From an uncultured Clostridia bacterium (GTDB taxonomy: Bacteria > Bacillota > Clostridia > Christensenellales > UBA1242): a DNA stretch of 64,000 nt. Location: NCBI GenBank assembly GCA_934777435.1, contig CAKVNK010000001.1:310001-374000 (forward strand), given 5' to 3'. Below the pieces are notes generated by a model, which saw only the letters and a list, made by a program, of their open reading frames with translations, was not told where the DNA came from and did not search any database. Shown here in pieces: positions 26,975 through 35,315 of this stretch. A program made the translations under genes and the position numbers. The stretch's first letter is position 1. Each line of letters starts with the position of its first letter.

Positions 26975-27748
26975 ATGGAAAACCAAGATATTAATACAAT
27001 TATTGGCCAAAACCTACTTAAACTTAGACGAAACAAAAAGTTGACTCAACTTGAATTGGCTGAACAGTTTAACTATTCAGATAAATCAATTTCCAAATGG
27101 GAAAAAGGTGAATCCTTACCAAGTGTTGACGTGCTTTATCAACTTGCAAAATTTTATGGTGTTACATTAGACACGCTCACAAGTGAAGAAGAAATCACTT
27201 TACTAACCCCCGAGCAAAAACCAGCAAATCGTGATAAATCATTTCCAACAAAACTTATTATTTCATTGCTTGCTGTAAGTACGGTTTGGATTGCTGCAAC
27301 AATTTGGTTTATTACATACAAACTTACAAATGGTGGCACACCATATATGCTTTTCTTATGGTCTGTGCCAATATCATGCGTTTTGTTGATAATATTTAAC
27401 TCAATTTGGGGCAAACGTGAGTGGCTGTTCTGGATTGTTTCGGTTCTGGTGTGGACAATATTGGCATGTGTGCATATTCAACTGATTGAATATAACAATT
27501 TTTGGATAATTTACTTTATCGGCATACCACTTCAAATTGCAGTTATTCTCTGGGGTGCTTTAATGAAAGGTCCAAGCAAAAAGCAGAAAAACAAATCAGC
27601 AAAAGAAGATTCCTTAAAAGAAAAACCTATTAAAGAAAAGAAAATTAAAAAAAATAAACAAAAAAATGAAACTCAAACGGTAGTGAGTGTCAGTGCTAGC
27701 GAACAAAACAATGCTGACAATTCCAACATTTTGCGTAAAGACTTATAA
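26975..27748 (+). CDS. XRE-family helix-turn-helix protein fused to membrane segments
   Basis: The 257-residue protein begins with a canonical Cro/C1-type HTH (IIGQNLLKLRRNKKLTQLEL then SDKSISKWEKGESLPSVD, residues 8-55). Four hydrophobic segments follow at about 90-110, 125-142, 150-168 and 175-195, then a strongly basic Lys-rich tail. Such fusions are common in Bacillota, where a membrane-held DNA-binding head may respond to envelope signals; the target genes are unknown. AGGAG precedes the ATG, and a promoter-like TTTGCA-18 bp-TAAAAT lies just upstream. Confidence 0.8.
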   Translation: MENQDINTIIGQNLLKLRRNKKLTQLELAEQFNYSDKSISKWEKGESLPSVDVLYQLAKFYGVTLDTLTSEEEITLLTPEQKPANRDKSFPTKLIISLLAVSTVWIAATIWFITYKLTNGGTPYMLFLWSVPISCVLLIIFNSIWGKREWLFWIVSVLVWTILACVHIQLIEYNNFWIIYFIGIPLQIAVILWGALMKGPSKKQKNKSAKEDSLKEKPIKEKKIKKNKQKNETQTVVSVSASEQNNADNSNILRKDL

Positions 27749-28123
27749 TCATAACCTATCAAAACATTATAGTTTGCTTTAAAGTGTTTACAAAACATGG
27801 TTGCCAAAGTTATTCGCTTCACAATGTGAACATTGTTTGATATTCAATTAAAAAACAATAAAGATAAAACAAAGGTAGATATTTCACGCCTTTGTTTTTT
27901 GTTATTCATATCAACTTTTAACATAAATAAAAAAAACAAACTCAACGCACTTTCAAATTGTTTTGCCACTTTATCAGCGGAATTTTGCTAGATTTTTAAA
28001 AATCAAGTTCATTTGCGAATATGCACAAATTAACATTTATACAATTTTTGTTTGCATTTTGTTTTTAAAAACTCGATTTTTGTTGTATAATTAAATTAAT
28101 TAAAATATTTATAGGGGTCGATT
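27749..28123. other. Intergenic region with a terminator
   Basis: A terminator lies at 27866-27901 (ACAAAGG / CCTTTGT, then TTTTTT). The short palindrome TTCACAATGTGAA lies at 27818-27830. A TATAAT at 28084-28089 may serve the next gene. No coding sequence is visible. Confidence 0.5.
27866..27901 (+). terminator. Terminator after the HTH-membrane gene
   Basis: ACAAAGG (27869-27875) pairs with CCTTTGT (27889-27895) across a 13-nt loop, followed by T residues. Confidence 0.7.
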
Positions 28124-28864
28124 ATGAAATTAGTTTACGTGGTGGACAGCATTAGTGACATCAAAAACAAAATCAATATGATGCAAACCAGATTTGGCAA
28201 CAATATTTGTTTTGTTGTTAAAAGCCCATTTGTTACTCTATTTAAATCTTTTGGATATAACATTAATGCAGTGTATACAAAAAATTTAGCAAAGGTTATG
28301 CATGCAATGCTTTTAAAATGCCCTGCTGAAGACATTTTGATTTGTTATTCAAGTTTAGAATTAGACAATCAAATGTTAAATAAATTTATGGGCAAAATTG
28401 GTGACAGAAACCACTTCGTAAACCTTGTTCCTAATTATAATTTATTTGAGCAAATCAGCAACGGCACATATAATCTTTATGTTAAATCTATGTTTAAAAA
28501 TAAAGATGGTTTAGCCAGCCCAAAACTACAATATATCCCTAAACAATATGTTGGTGATTTACTTGCAAGCCATATAGCAAACAGATTGTTTGAAATTGAC
28601 CCACGTTATGTTGTTAATGTTTATCTAGACAATACACAAAAAGAATTGAACAAATCAGCAAAAACAAAAACAAAATTTAGCAAATTTGATATTATACCTA
28701 TCATCGTTGCGTTGTTGATAACTATTGCTATGATTGTTACTCTTGCATTTACTCATGCTGGATATGTGTTCTGGCTTGTTATTGTGTTCGCATATTTATT
28801 AGACATTGTTATTGCCGTAATTTTCAGTTGCAAAACCAAATTTGACACTCGATTCTTGAATTGA
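28124..28864 (+). CDS. Unknown protein with two C-terminal membrane helices
   Basis: This 246-residue protein is not recognised. Residues 1-170 form a soluble alpha/beta-looking domain (MKLVYVVDSISDIKNKI; DILICYSSLELDNQML; DPRYVVNVYLDN) with a possible nucleotide-sugar-like fold but no DxD or P-loop. A basic linker leads to two membrane helices at about 187-210 and 214-235, and a short tail ends the protein. The topology would place the N-terminal domain in the cytoplasm. AGGGG precedes the ATG. It is monocistronic, followed by a terminator. Confidence 0.6.
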   Translation: MKLVYVVDSISDIKNKINMMQTRFGNNICFVVKSPFVTLFKSFGYNINAVYTKNLAKVMHAMLLKCPAEDILICYSSLELDNQMLNKFMGKIGDRNHFVNLVPNYNLFEQISNGTYNLYVKSMFKNKDGLASPKLQYIPKQYVGDLLASHIANRLFEIDPRYVVNVYLDNTQKELNKSAKTKTKFSKFDIIPIIVALLITIAMIVTLAFTHAGYVFWLVIVFAYLLDIVIAVIFSCKTKFDTRFLN

Positions 28865-28883
28865 GTTCCTTAAATTGATTAAT

Positions 28884-28912
28884 AAAAAAGGACCTGAAAT
28901 AGGTCTTTTTTT
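28884..28912 (+). terminator. Terminator, plus strand
   Basis: GACCT-gaaat-AGGTC (28891-28905) is followed by T residues. It ends the gene at 28124. Confidence 0.75.
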
Positions 28913-28938
28913 AGTGTAAACACCCTGTCAACATAATC

Positions 28939-28965
28939 AAAAAAGGCTTAATTATAAGCCTTTTT
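28939..28965 (-). terminator. Terminator after rpmA, usable on both strands
   Basis: AAAAAGGCTTA and TAAGCCTTTTT form a perfect 11-bp stem around ATTA. It lies 36 bp after the rpmA stop on the minus strand. Confidence 0.8.
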
Positions 28966-29000
28966 AATAATCAAATTTTTGATTTAAATATATCGATTTG

Positions 29001-29282
29001 TTAGATTTTTGCTTCAACAGTGGCAATCTTTCTGCCCCTAGCATCGCGTTTGAAACGAACAACGCCATCGATTAAAGCAAACAATGTATAGTCTTTACCG
29101 CAACCAACATTTGTTGAAGGATAAATCTTTGTGCCCCTTTGGCGAACAAGGATTGAACCAGCGTGAACAAATTGACCATCACCGGCTTTGACGCCAAGAC
29201 GTTTTGATTCACTATCACGACCGTTCTTTGTGCTACCGCCACCTTTCTTGTGGGCAAACATTTGAATATTGAACTTAATCAT
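29001..29282 (-). CDS. rpmA: 50S ribosomal protein L27 with cleavable leader
   Basis: The 93-residue protein is complete L27 (FAHKKGGGSTKNGRDSESKR then RQRGTKIYPSTNVGCGKDYT). L27 reaches the peptidyl-transferase centre of the 50S subunit. It begins with the Firmicutes-type leader MIKFNIQMF, which is removed after Phe by the Prp protease to expose the functional N-terminus. The prp gene is next to it, 8 bp upstream in the same operon (rplU-prp-rpmA). A doubled GGAGTAGGAG supports the start. Confidence 0.97.
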   Translation of the reverse strand: MIKFNIQMFAHKKGGGSTKNGRDSESKRLGVKAGDGQFVHAGSILVRQRGTKIYPSTNVGCGKDYTLFALIDGVVRFKRDARGRKIATVEAKI

Positions 29283-29290
29283 AGTTACTC

Positions 29291-29602
29291 CTACTCCTTT
29301 ATTTTAATGTACTTTTTGTAATCGTCTGCAATTTGTTTAAGTGCCAGATATGCACTCTTCATAAGGACTTGTGCCTTTTCATCTTCCGCTTTTACAGTTA
29401 TGCGTAAAAATGGAATATCTTGGTTGACTTCATAATCAACATCGGTTTTTGTTACTTCCAACAAACCATTTAATGTGGTTTGCATAATTGTGGAAACCGC
29501 ACTGCACACTATATCTTGCCCCGCTTCAGCATAACCAGAGTGACCTTTTGCTTGAAGTGTTGTTATTGCATCGTTACTTTTTAAAATTGTTAAGTTAATC
29601 AT
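29291..29602 (-). CDS. prp: Ribosomal-processing cysteine protease Prp
   Basis: Prp (YsxB family) is a small cysteine protease that trims the N-terminus of L27. The 103-residue protein has GHSGYAEAGQDIVCSAVSTI near residues 20-39, containing the catalytic His22 and Cys34 region and the conserved DIVC. A C-terminal alpha/beta part completes the dimeric fold. The gene sits between rplU and rpmA, as is normal in Firmicutes, and its L27 substrate has the matching leader. Confidence 0.95.
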   Translation of the reverse strand: MINLTILKSNDAITTLQAKGHSGYAEAGQDIVCSAVSTIMQTTLNGLLEVTKTDVDYEVNQDIPFLRITVKAEDEKAQVLMKSAYLALKQIADDYKKYIKIKE

Positions 29603-29605
29603 CTA

Positions 29606-29911
29606 TTAACCTATGCTTTCGATTGTTATTTTTGTGTATGGTTGTCTGTGACCTTGTTTTTTACGTTCGTTCTTCTTTGCTTTGTATTTGAAAACTGTGA
29701 TTTTCTTATCCAAAACGTGTTCAACTACTTTGGCACTTACAACAACATCTTTAACAACAGGACTGCCAACTTTTGATTTGCTACCATCAACAATCATAAG
29801 CACTGGGAAAGTTACAACTTCACCTGCTTCTGCATTAAGACGATCAACAACAAGAGTATTGCCAGTTTCAACTTTATATTGTTTACCTGAAATATTTGCT
29901 ATTGCGTACAT
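29606..29911 (-). CDS. rplU: 50S ribosomal protein L21
   Basis: The 101-residue protein matches L21 throughout (MYAIANISGKQYKVETGNTL; KITVFKYKAKKNERKKQGHR; QPYTKITIES). L21 binds 23S rRNA and L20 during 50S assembly. It is the first gene of rplU-prp-rpmA, with AGGAGG before the ATG, and is preceded by a strong promoter and a folded leader that may be its autoregulatory element. Confidence 0.98.
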   Translation of the reverse strand: MYAIANISGKQYKVETGNTLVVDRLNAEAGEVVTFPVLMIVDGSKSKVGSPVVKDVVVSAKVVEHVLDKKITVFKYKAKKNERKKQGHRQPYTKITIESIG

Positions 29912-29995
29912 ACTAGTTACCTCCTATAAAGACTCACTTTTAAGGCACTCAAACATAATTTTGAGATTTTTAAAGCCTGTTCAATGTGGTACTAC
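29912..29995 (-). ncRNA. Probable L21 mRNA leader
   Basis: The leader between the predicted start site and rplU folds as AGGC...CTCAAA-attatg-TTTGAG-t-GCCT and ends with GTGAGTCTTTATAGGAGG, which includes the Shine-Dalgarno. This recalls the ribosomal protein L21 leader family of Firmicutes, in which L21 represses its own operon. The match is from memory of the family, not from a model search. Confidence 0.6.
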
Positions 29996-30001
29996 GGGGC
30001 T

Positions 30002-30030
30002 ATTATAACAAACCACAAAAAAATTGTCAA
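30002..30030 (-). promoter_or_regulatory. rplU operon promoter (consensus)
   Basis: On the minus strand the boxes are TTGACA (30025-30030), 17 bp, and TATAAT (30002-30007), a perfect sigma-A-type consensus suited to a ribosomal protein operon. Confidence 0.88.
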
Positions 30031-30255
30031 CAGTTTGCTGTTAAAATCTTTTTGGTTCAATATACATTTGAAACCATTAAAACACTCTTTAAACACTCAA
30101 AAAGCGTTTAATATGAAGATGTAGCCGTAAGTGTCAAAATTATTGAGCTCATTATTGACTATCTAAACAAAAGCTCAACAATAGATTGCTTGTTTGTGTA
30201 TTGATTTCTTTAATCTTTTTCATTAATCTTTTCTATCACTTTGTATTAGGTTAAA

Positions 30256-31053
30256 TTAGGCAATTTTACTGATTTGAGTGTTAAGCGGATATTTAAGTGC
30301 CAAGCCAACAATGCCATCTTCATCAATAAACTTTGCATTTGTGTTAGAACAATAGAATATGGTGAATTGATGATTGTTAACCTTTTTTAAAAGGTCGAAT
30401 AAATTTATGCATCCGTCAACTTTAACAAGTGCAACTTTTTCATATTTGTTGTGTTTGGTTTTAGCCTTGAATAAAGATAAATTCGGCTTTAAATTCGGCT
30501 TACTTAGCACAAAGAAAAGTGCGAACAATAGATAGAACAAATTAATGTTATGCCAAATTGAACATATGAACAAAACCGCAAATATTACGCTTAAAACACA
30601 CCTAACAACTAAATCTGCAATTTTGTATGCTTTGTTAGATTTGAAAACATTTTTAAAGATTTTGCCACCGTCAAGTGGATACACCGGCAACAAGTTAAAG
30701 AAAGCAAGCACCAAATTGCAACTGCAAAACTGATTTAACAAGCCATTTAAACTTGGCCAAATTGCGAAACTAGCAAGACATACAACACTTAATACCAAAT
30801 TACACAATGGACCAGCAATATTAATTGCAAACGCATCTTGGCTGGCAATTTCTTCATCAAGTTGAACAAACAATCCAAACATTGATAGTTTAACATACTT
30901 AATTTTATATCCACGTTTTGAAGCAATCAACATATGTGCTAGTTCATGCAAAATCAAAGCAAAAAGATAGTTTAACATCAACAAAAATTTGTGGCAAAAA
31001 ACACATAAAGCAATCAGCACAAACAAACTTATGTCTACTTTAAACTTTTTCAT
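30256..31053 (-). CDS. spoIVFB: SpoIVFB-like intramembrane metalloprotease (M50)
   Basis: SpoIVFB is the site-2-type protease that releases pro-SigK in Bacillus mother cells. The 265-residue protein has several membrane helices, the zinc motif LILHELAHMLIA near residue 33 and the third ligand region NLLPVYPLDGGKIF near 118. A short C-terminal soluble region resembles a regulatory CBS-like domain (SKIAxx ending, GIVGLALKYPL). The neighbourhood minD-(minE)-spoIVFB-rplU-prp-rpmA is that of Bacillus, which is the main reason for this name over other M50 proteases. SpoIVFA is not present. No Shine-Dalgarno is evident. Confidence 0.8.
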   Translation of the reverse strand: MKKFKVDISLFVLIALCVFCHKFLLMLNYLFALILHELAHMLIASKRGYKIKYVKLSMFGLFVQLDEEIASQDAFAINIAGPLCNLVLSVVCLASFAIWPSLNGLLNQFCSCNLVLAFFNLLPVYPLDGGKIFKNVFKSNKAYKIADLVVRCVLSVIFAVLFICSIWHNINLFYLLFALFFVLSKPNLKPNLSLFKAKTKHNKYEKVALVKVDGCINLFDLLKKVNNHQFTIFYCSNTNAKFIDEDGIVGLALKYPLNTQISKIA

Positions 31054-31089
31054 ATATTAAGATATTGTTTTTGAGTTTGATTTAGCACT

Positions 31090-31317
31090 TTAATTTGGCA
31101 AAGTGTGCATCAATTTTATCCTATCACCAACACAAAGAATTGTTATTTCGTAGTCTGTTTTGGTTGCTGTTATATCAACTTTTATATCGTCAAAATTCAC
31201 TTCAAAATAGTTGCTGATAAGGTAAAAAAAATCTGATTTTATTATTTCTTTTAAACTTTTAGGATTGCTTTGCTTATCTTTTTCAATCATTGCTGATAGG
31301 CGATTTTTTAAATCCAT
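31090..31317 (-). CDS. minE: MinE-like cell-division topological factor
   Basis: MinE stimulates the MinD ATPase and drives pole-to-pole oscillation of MinCD, placing the division septum at midcell. The 75-residue protein fits MinE: a short N-terminal part (MDLKNRLSAMIEKDKQ) that would fold on MinD, then LKEIIKSDFFYLISNYFEVN and DIKVDITATKTDYEI forming the dimerisation domain. It is divergent, so the call rests partly on the position directly after minD. The start at 31317 follows GAGGAG; an in-frame TTG 12 bp upstream overlaps that site and is not used. Confidence 0.75.
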   Translation of the reverse strand: MDLKNRLSAMIEKDKQSNPKSLKEIIKSDFFYLISNYFEVNFDDIKVDITATKTDYEITILCVGDRIKLMHTLPN

Positions 31318-31378
31318 ACCACTCCTCAAATGTTTTTATAAATTAACTTTTACTTTCTGTTTTTGTTTGTCGTTGAAT

Positions 31379-32170
31379 TCAACAACTACGCTTTAACAAT
31401 TTTTTTATCTTACCAAACAATCCACGATATTTATATGTACAATCAAACAACTTCTTTTCACCTGTTAAAATGTTTTCAGCAAGAATATCAAAAGCACGAT
31501 TAAGTGCCAAACGCTGGTCGGCAACATTTTCACTTGTGGCTGTTATAACACTGTCGTCATCTGGTATCACACCGCCAAAATCAATACGCAAAGATTTACC
31601 AACATCATATACGTCAAGCATAAGTTTATCTTGTATCAAATCTCCCCTAGCACGATTGATAACAAATCGCTTACTGGTTAGATGATAACTTGAAAGTATT
31701 GTAACAACCTTATCTGCATCTCTTATACTGCTTAAATGTGGTGTGGTTATAACAAGTGCTTCGTCTGCACAAAAAACCGCACGTTTAAACCCCGCATCTA
31801 TACCTGCTGGGCAATCTATAAGCACAAAATCAAAATTGGCAGATAAATGATTGATAACTGCCTTTATGTCGGCAAGGCTTATTGTTAAATTTTGATTTAA
31901 ACCACCAGTTGAAAGCAAATACAAAAGTGGGAAACAATCATCTTGAACCAGTGCTTCTTTCAACCTACAACGGCCTTCTAAAACGTCAAGCAAAGTGTAA
32001 ACAATGCGGTCTTCCATATTCATAACAACATCTAAATTATTTAAGCCAATATCCATATCAATTAAACAAACACGCAAGTTGCGTCTTGCAAGTTGTCGGC
32101 CAAGATTTGCCGTTACAGTAGTTTTACCGACACCACCCTTACCAGAAGTTAAAACAATCACACGTGCCAT
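31379..32170 (-). CDS. minD: Septum-site-determining ATPase MinD
   Basis: MinD is a membrane-bound ParA-type ATPase. The 263-residue protein has the deviant Walker A SGKGGVGKTTVTANLG near residue 9, switch I with DMDIGLNNLDVVMNM near 38, and Walker B with FDFVLIDCPAGIDAGF near 113. It ends in the amphipathic basic helix KYRGLFGKIKKLLKRS, the membrane-targeting sequence. Shine-Dalgarno AAAGGGGG precedes the ATG. MinC, the usual inhibitor of FtsZ encoded just upstream, is not in the window; instead a divergent MreB-like gene precedes minD. Confidence 0.97.
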   Translation of the reverse strand: MARVIVLTSGKGGVGKTTVTANLGRQLARRNLRVCLIDMDIGLNNLDVVMNMEDRIVYTLLDVLEGRCRLKEALVQDDCFPLLYLLSTGGLNQNLTISLADIKAVINHLSANFDFVLIDCPAGIDAGFKRAVFCADEALVITTPHLSSIRDADKVVTILSSYHLTSKRFVINRARGDLIQDKLMLDVYDVGKSLRIDFGGVIPDDDSVITATSENVADQRLALNRAFDILAENILTGEKKLFDCTYKYRGLFGKIKKLLKRSC

Positions 32171-32392
32171 AATTCCCCCTTTGTTTTGAACAAATTTAAC
32201 ACGTAAGAATAAAAAAACAAAGGCGAAATATGTTTTATTTTCGCCTTCGCTAAATTTATTTATTTATATTTATTTTGCTTTAATTTTACTAAAAATTTAA
32301 CAAAATTGCACATTTTTCTGTGTTTTTTTACAAAATTTTATTGTTTTTATGAAAATTAATAAAATTTTTAACATATTATTTTAACAAATTTA

Positions 32393-33388
32393 TTAAACTT
32401 TCAACTTTAAAAATTCCTTTTCACTGCTGAGCAATTTTCCAAGCCCTAGCACGACTGCATCGGCTGGTTCGTCTGCAACAATAACCGAAAAATCTAATTT
32501 GTTTTTTGCATACTCATAAAGCCCTGCAATTTTACTGCCACCACCGACAAACACAATGCCAGTGTTATAGATATCATTAATGACATCTGCTGGCAAAGTT
32601 TTTACAATTTGACCAATACGTTCAAACACTGCATCGTAAACATTGCTGATTGCCAAACGCACATCGTTTGCAGTGATTGATGCACGTGTCATATTTCCGT
32701 TTTCATTTGTGCCAACAAATTCGTAAGCGTACATATCACGGTTGTAAAGTGAAGCAACTTCATTTTTAATTTTTTCAGCGGTCTGGGTGCTGATTTTTAA
32801 GCCATAGTTATCTGCAACAAAAGTTACAATGCTTTTGTCCATATCTTCACCGCCTAAAAAGTACATCCTGCCAAAGCAAAAGTTATACTCATTAAGCACT
32901 GAAATGTCTGTAATATTTTTACCAATATCAACAACCATAATATGTGCATGAGAATCAAAGTCCAAACTTGATTGAACGCAAACACTGTTAAACACAAATT
33001 CAACTTTATTTACGCCGCACTCTCTTAACACTTTTTTGATAAGCAAAAGTTGTTGTTCATTGAGTGCACTTGGCACAGCAACCAAAGCATAAATGTATGT
33101 GATAAGCAAATTATCTTCAACCACATTTTCTATGATTTTACCAAGCAAAAGTTTTGCCATTTTTTCGTCTACAATTTCGCCATTTTCGATTGGGCGGAAA
33201 ACTTGATAATTTGTGCTTTTGGCATTGAACAACTTTTCAGCCTTTTTGCCAATTGCATGAACTTTAACAATCCTACCATTTGTGGACACTGCCAAATATG
33301 CTGGCTCTTTAGCCACAATACCACAGCCCTTTTTGTAAACAATAATTTCGTTGCTACCAAATTTAAGCCCTAAATCAATTCTAAACAT
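32393..33388 (-). CDS. Divergent MreB-like actin homologue
   Basis: The 331-residue protein aligns with MreB in order. MFRIDLGLKFGSNEIIVYKK corresponds to the phosphate-1 loop, PIENGEIVDEKMAKLLL to the conserved region after it, and VVDIGKNITDISVL near 150 to phosphate-2. GIVFVGGGSKIAGLYEYA near 283 is the adenosine motif. Several key positions differ from the MreB consensus (DLGTANTLVY and VVDIGGGTTE), so ATP hydrolysis or filament dynamics may be altered. Its place upstream of minD matches the mreB-min order of Bacillus, but mreC and mreD are missing. GAGGGGG precedes the ATG. It lies 33 bp after the Ppx/GppA-like gene, so the two are probably cotranscribed. Confidence 0.7.
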   Translation of the reverse strand: MFRIDLGLKFGSNEIIVYKKGCGIVAKEPAYLAVSTNGRIVKVHAIGKKAEKLFNAKSTNYQVFRPIENGEIVDEKMAKLLLGKIIENVVEDNLLITYIYALVAVPSALNEQQLLLIKKVLRECGVNKVEFVFNSVCVQSSLDFDSHAHIMVVDIGKNITDISVLNEYNFCFGRMYFLGGEDMDKSIVTFVADNYGLKISTQTAEKIKNEVASLYNRDMYAYEFVGTNENGNMTRASITANDVRLAISNVYDAVFERIGQIVKTLPADVINDIYNTGIVFVGGGSKIAGLYEYAKNKLDFSVIVADEPADAVVLGLGKLLSSEKEFLKLKV

Positions 33389-33421
33389 AAATCCCCCTCA
33401 GTTTTGTTTGTTTATTCGGCC

Positions 33422-34930
33422 TTATAATATTTGCAAGTTTTTGCCATACACTTTTTTGAAGTCGCCAGCAACTGACATTGCTTGTGAAATTTCAAGTGTA
33501 GCATCACGTTCAACTTCAGTTTTTAATATAACTGTATCGCCAAGCACGTCACATGCTATATCTTTAACACTGTTTGAACCTGTGATGTTGAGCATTGTTG
33601 CCATTTTGATTATGATAGCAAGTTTTTTAACAGCATCTAAATCTTCATCTGTAACTAAATCTTTATATCTAATCCATTCTGTTAAACTGAAATCATCTAC
33701 ATTTTGACTGCTTGCAACAAAGGCTGCCAACAAAATGTCTTTATGATTTGCACCATAGATATTGCTGTTTAAAATAACTGGGAAGTTGTTTTTGATATAG
33801 TTGTCAAAAGCAATACGTTTGCCAGACATACACATACTTGCAGCAATACGCAAAACTTTAACATATGGACGGCTGAGTTTGTGCAAAACTTTAAGTTGCT
33901 TATAAAGAATTACCGCCAAAGAATAGTTGCTATCTAAATTTGAGTTTGTTGGGTAAAATTCATTGATTGCACTGAGTGAGTAGCCAAGAATATCAAGCAA
34001 TGGTTTTTCACCGGTTTGAGCAAGCAAGTTTTTAGCAACAATACCATACATTTCACCATTTGTTGATACACGCACTTCTCCACGCACAAATTCGTTGTAC
34101 ATGGCTTTTACAATAGCAATACCAACAGCAATCACGTCTGCACGCTTTTCGCTGATACCTTTAAGTTTTTTGGCTTTATCTAAATCTAAACCACGGATAA
34201 GGTTATAAATGTTTACAAAACTATCAGTTGTGATTGGATAGTTGTGTGCAACATCAATAGGATAACGTGTTGATTTACGGCTCAACTTACCAACAGACAA
34301 GAAAACTTCACCCAAACCAAAGAATTCACAATCTTCATCCAAATTGTAAAGCCAGTCAAGTTTTTTAAGTTCTTTTGAAACATATTCAACAACCTTATCC
34401 ATACGCTCTGTTATTGGAAGTGATGAAAATTGTTCAAGCAAGGTTACGCTACCAAATGGCAGAGAAACACTGTTTGCCACAACACGGCGGTTGAATTTAA
34501 CAATTTCAGTTGAATAATCGCCAACTTGAATAAGCACGCCACGTGTCATTGCAAAAGAATACATAATTGCACTGTGCAATGCAGTAACTTGTTCTTCAGT
34601 TGTAAGCACTTTGAAATACAAAGAAACTGTTTTATACACTTCATCTAAAAATGCAATTTGGTTGCGTGCATTTGCAATCACAGGGTTTGCATAACAAATG
34701 TGATTTTCAATTTTTGCATTGTCCACAATCTTTCTAAAATTTTTCAAAACTGCGATGGTTTCTTGTATGCGTGCTGGCTTGATGTAACCATCACGTTCCA
34801 TATCTTGAATCAGTTTCACTGGTTCAGTGATTTGTTGTTCAATGGCAAAAAAGCCAGTCTGTGTGCAATTAAAAATGGTGAGTTTTATATCGTTAACTCC
34901 CAATTCAAAAACTGCTAATTTATTGTTCAT
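33422..34930 (-). CDS. Ppx/GppA-like phosphatase family protein
   Basis: The 502-residue protein follows the exopolyphosphatase/pppGpp phosphatase fold (actin-like ATPase superfamily). The N-terminal strand is KLAVFELGVNDIKLTIFNC, and VLTTEEQVTALHSAIMYSFA near 118 carries the catalytic Glu position. GVLIQVGDYSTEIVKFN near 143 replaces the usual DIGGGSTE, SVSLPFGSVTLLEQF follows, and ISEKRADVIAVGIAIV near 245 is typical. The C-terminal half is an HD-like helical domain (MCMSGKRIAFDNYI; HKDILLAAFVAS). Loss of Gly in the phosphate loop means activity on polyphosphate or pppGpp is uncertain. The start at 34930 has AAGGAG. It precedes the MreB-like gene. Confidence 0.7.
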   Translation of the reverse strand: MNNKLAVFELGVNDIKLTIFNCTQTGFFAIEQQITEPVKLIQDMERDGYIKPARIQETIAVLKNFRKIVDNAKIENHICYANPVIANARNQIAFLDEVYKTVSLYFKVLTTEEQVTALHSAIMYSFAMTRGVLIQVGDYSTEIVKFNRRVVANSVSLPFGSVTLLEQFSSLPITERMDKVVEYVSKELKKLDWLYNLDEDCEFFGLGEVFLSVGKLSRKSTRYPIDVAHNYPITTDSFVNIYNLIRGLDLDKAKKLKGISEKRADVIAVGIAIVKAMYNEFVRGEVRVSTNGEMYGIVAKNLLAQTGEKPLLDILGYSLSAINEFYPTNSNLDSNYSLAVILYKQLKVLHKLSRPYVKVLRIAASMCMSGKRIAFDNYIKNNFPVILNSNIYGANHKDILLAAFVASSQNVDDFSLTEWIRYKDLVTDEDLDAVKKLAIIIKMATMLNITGSNSVKDIACDVLGDTVILKTEVERDATLEISQAMSVAGDFKKVYGKNLQIL

Positions 34931-35315
34931 TTGTTTCTCCTTAAAACGCACTAACTGTCAAAATAAATTTATACTAATTTCACCTTAAAATTAATGCCCT
35001 TTTACTATAACCTTATTTATAAAGTTACTTATTTGTAACACTAATTTTAGTTATAGTCAATAGGTTTTTTAAAAATTTTTTTGACTTTTTTTTGAGTTGT
35101 AAAAATCGGCATAAAACACTTGAAAATGTTTAAAATATTCGCATTGAAAAAATAATTAAAAAATATCACAAAAAACCATAAAAAACACAAAAAAATACGT
35201 ATTTTTACGTATTTTTTAAAATATTTTTATTAAATTTTATTTATTTTTTTGTTTTTTTATTTTTGCAAAAAATTTTACTCAATAAAACTTTTGTATAACT
35301 TTTTCTTTTTAAGCC
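34931..35315. other. AT-rich gap with terminator
   Basis: This region is almost pure A and T. It contains a hairpin terminator at 35191-35222 but no gene, and no clear promoter for the Ppx/GppA-like gene could be chosen. Confidence 0.5.
35191..35222 (-). terminator. Bidirectional hairpin terminator
   Basis: AAAAATACGTA (35191-35201) and TACGTATTTTT (35206-35216) form an 11-bp stem around TTTT, with T-tracts on both strands. It lies about 100 bp after the pseudouridine synthase stop. Confidence 0.6.
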
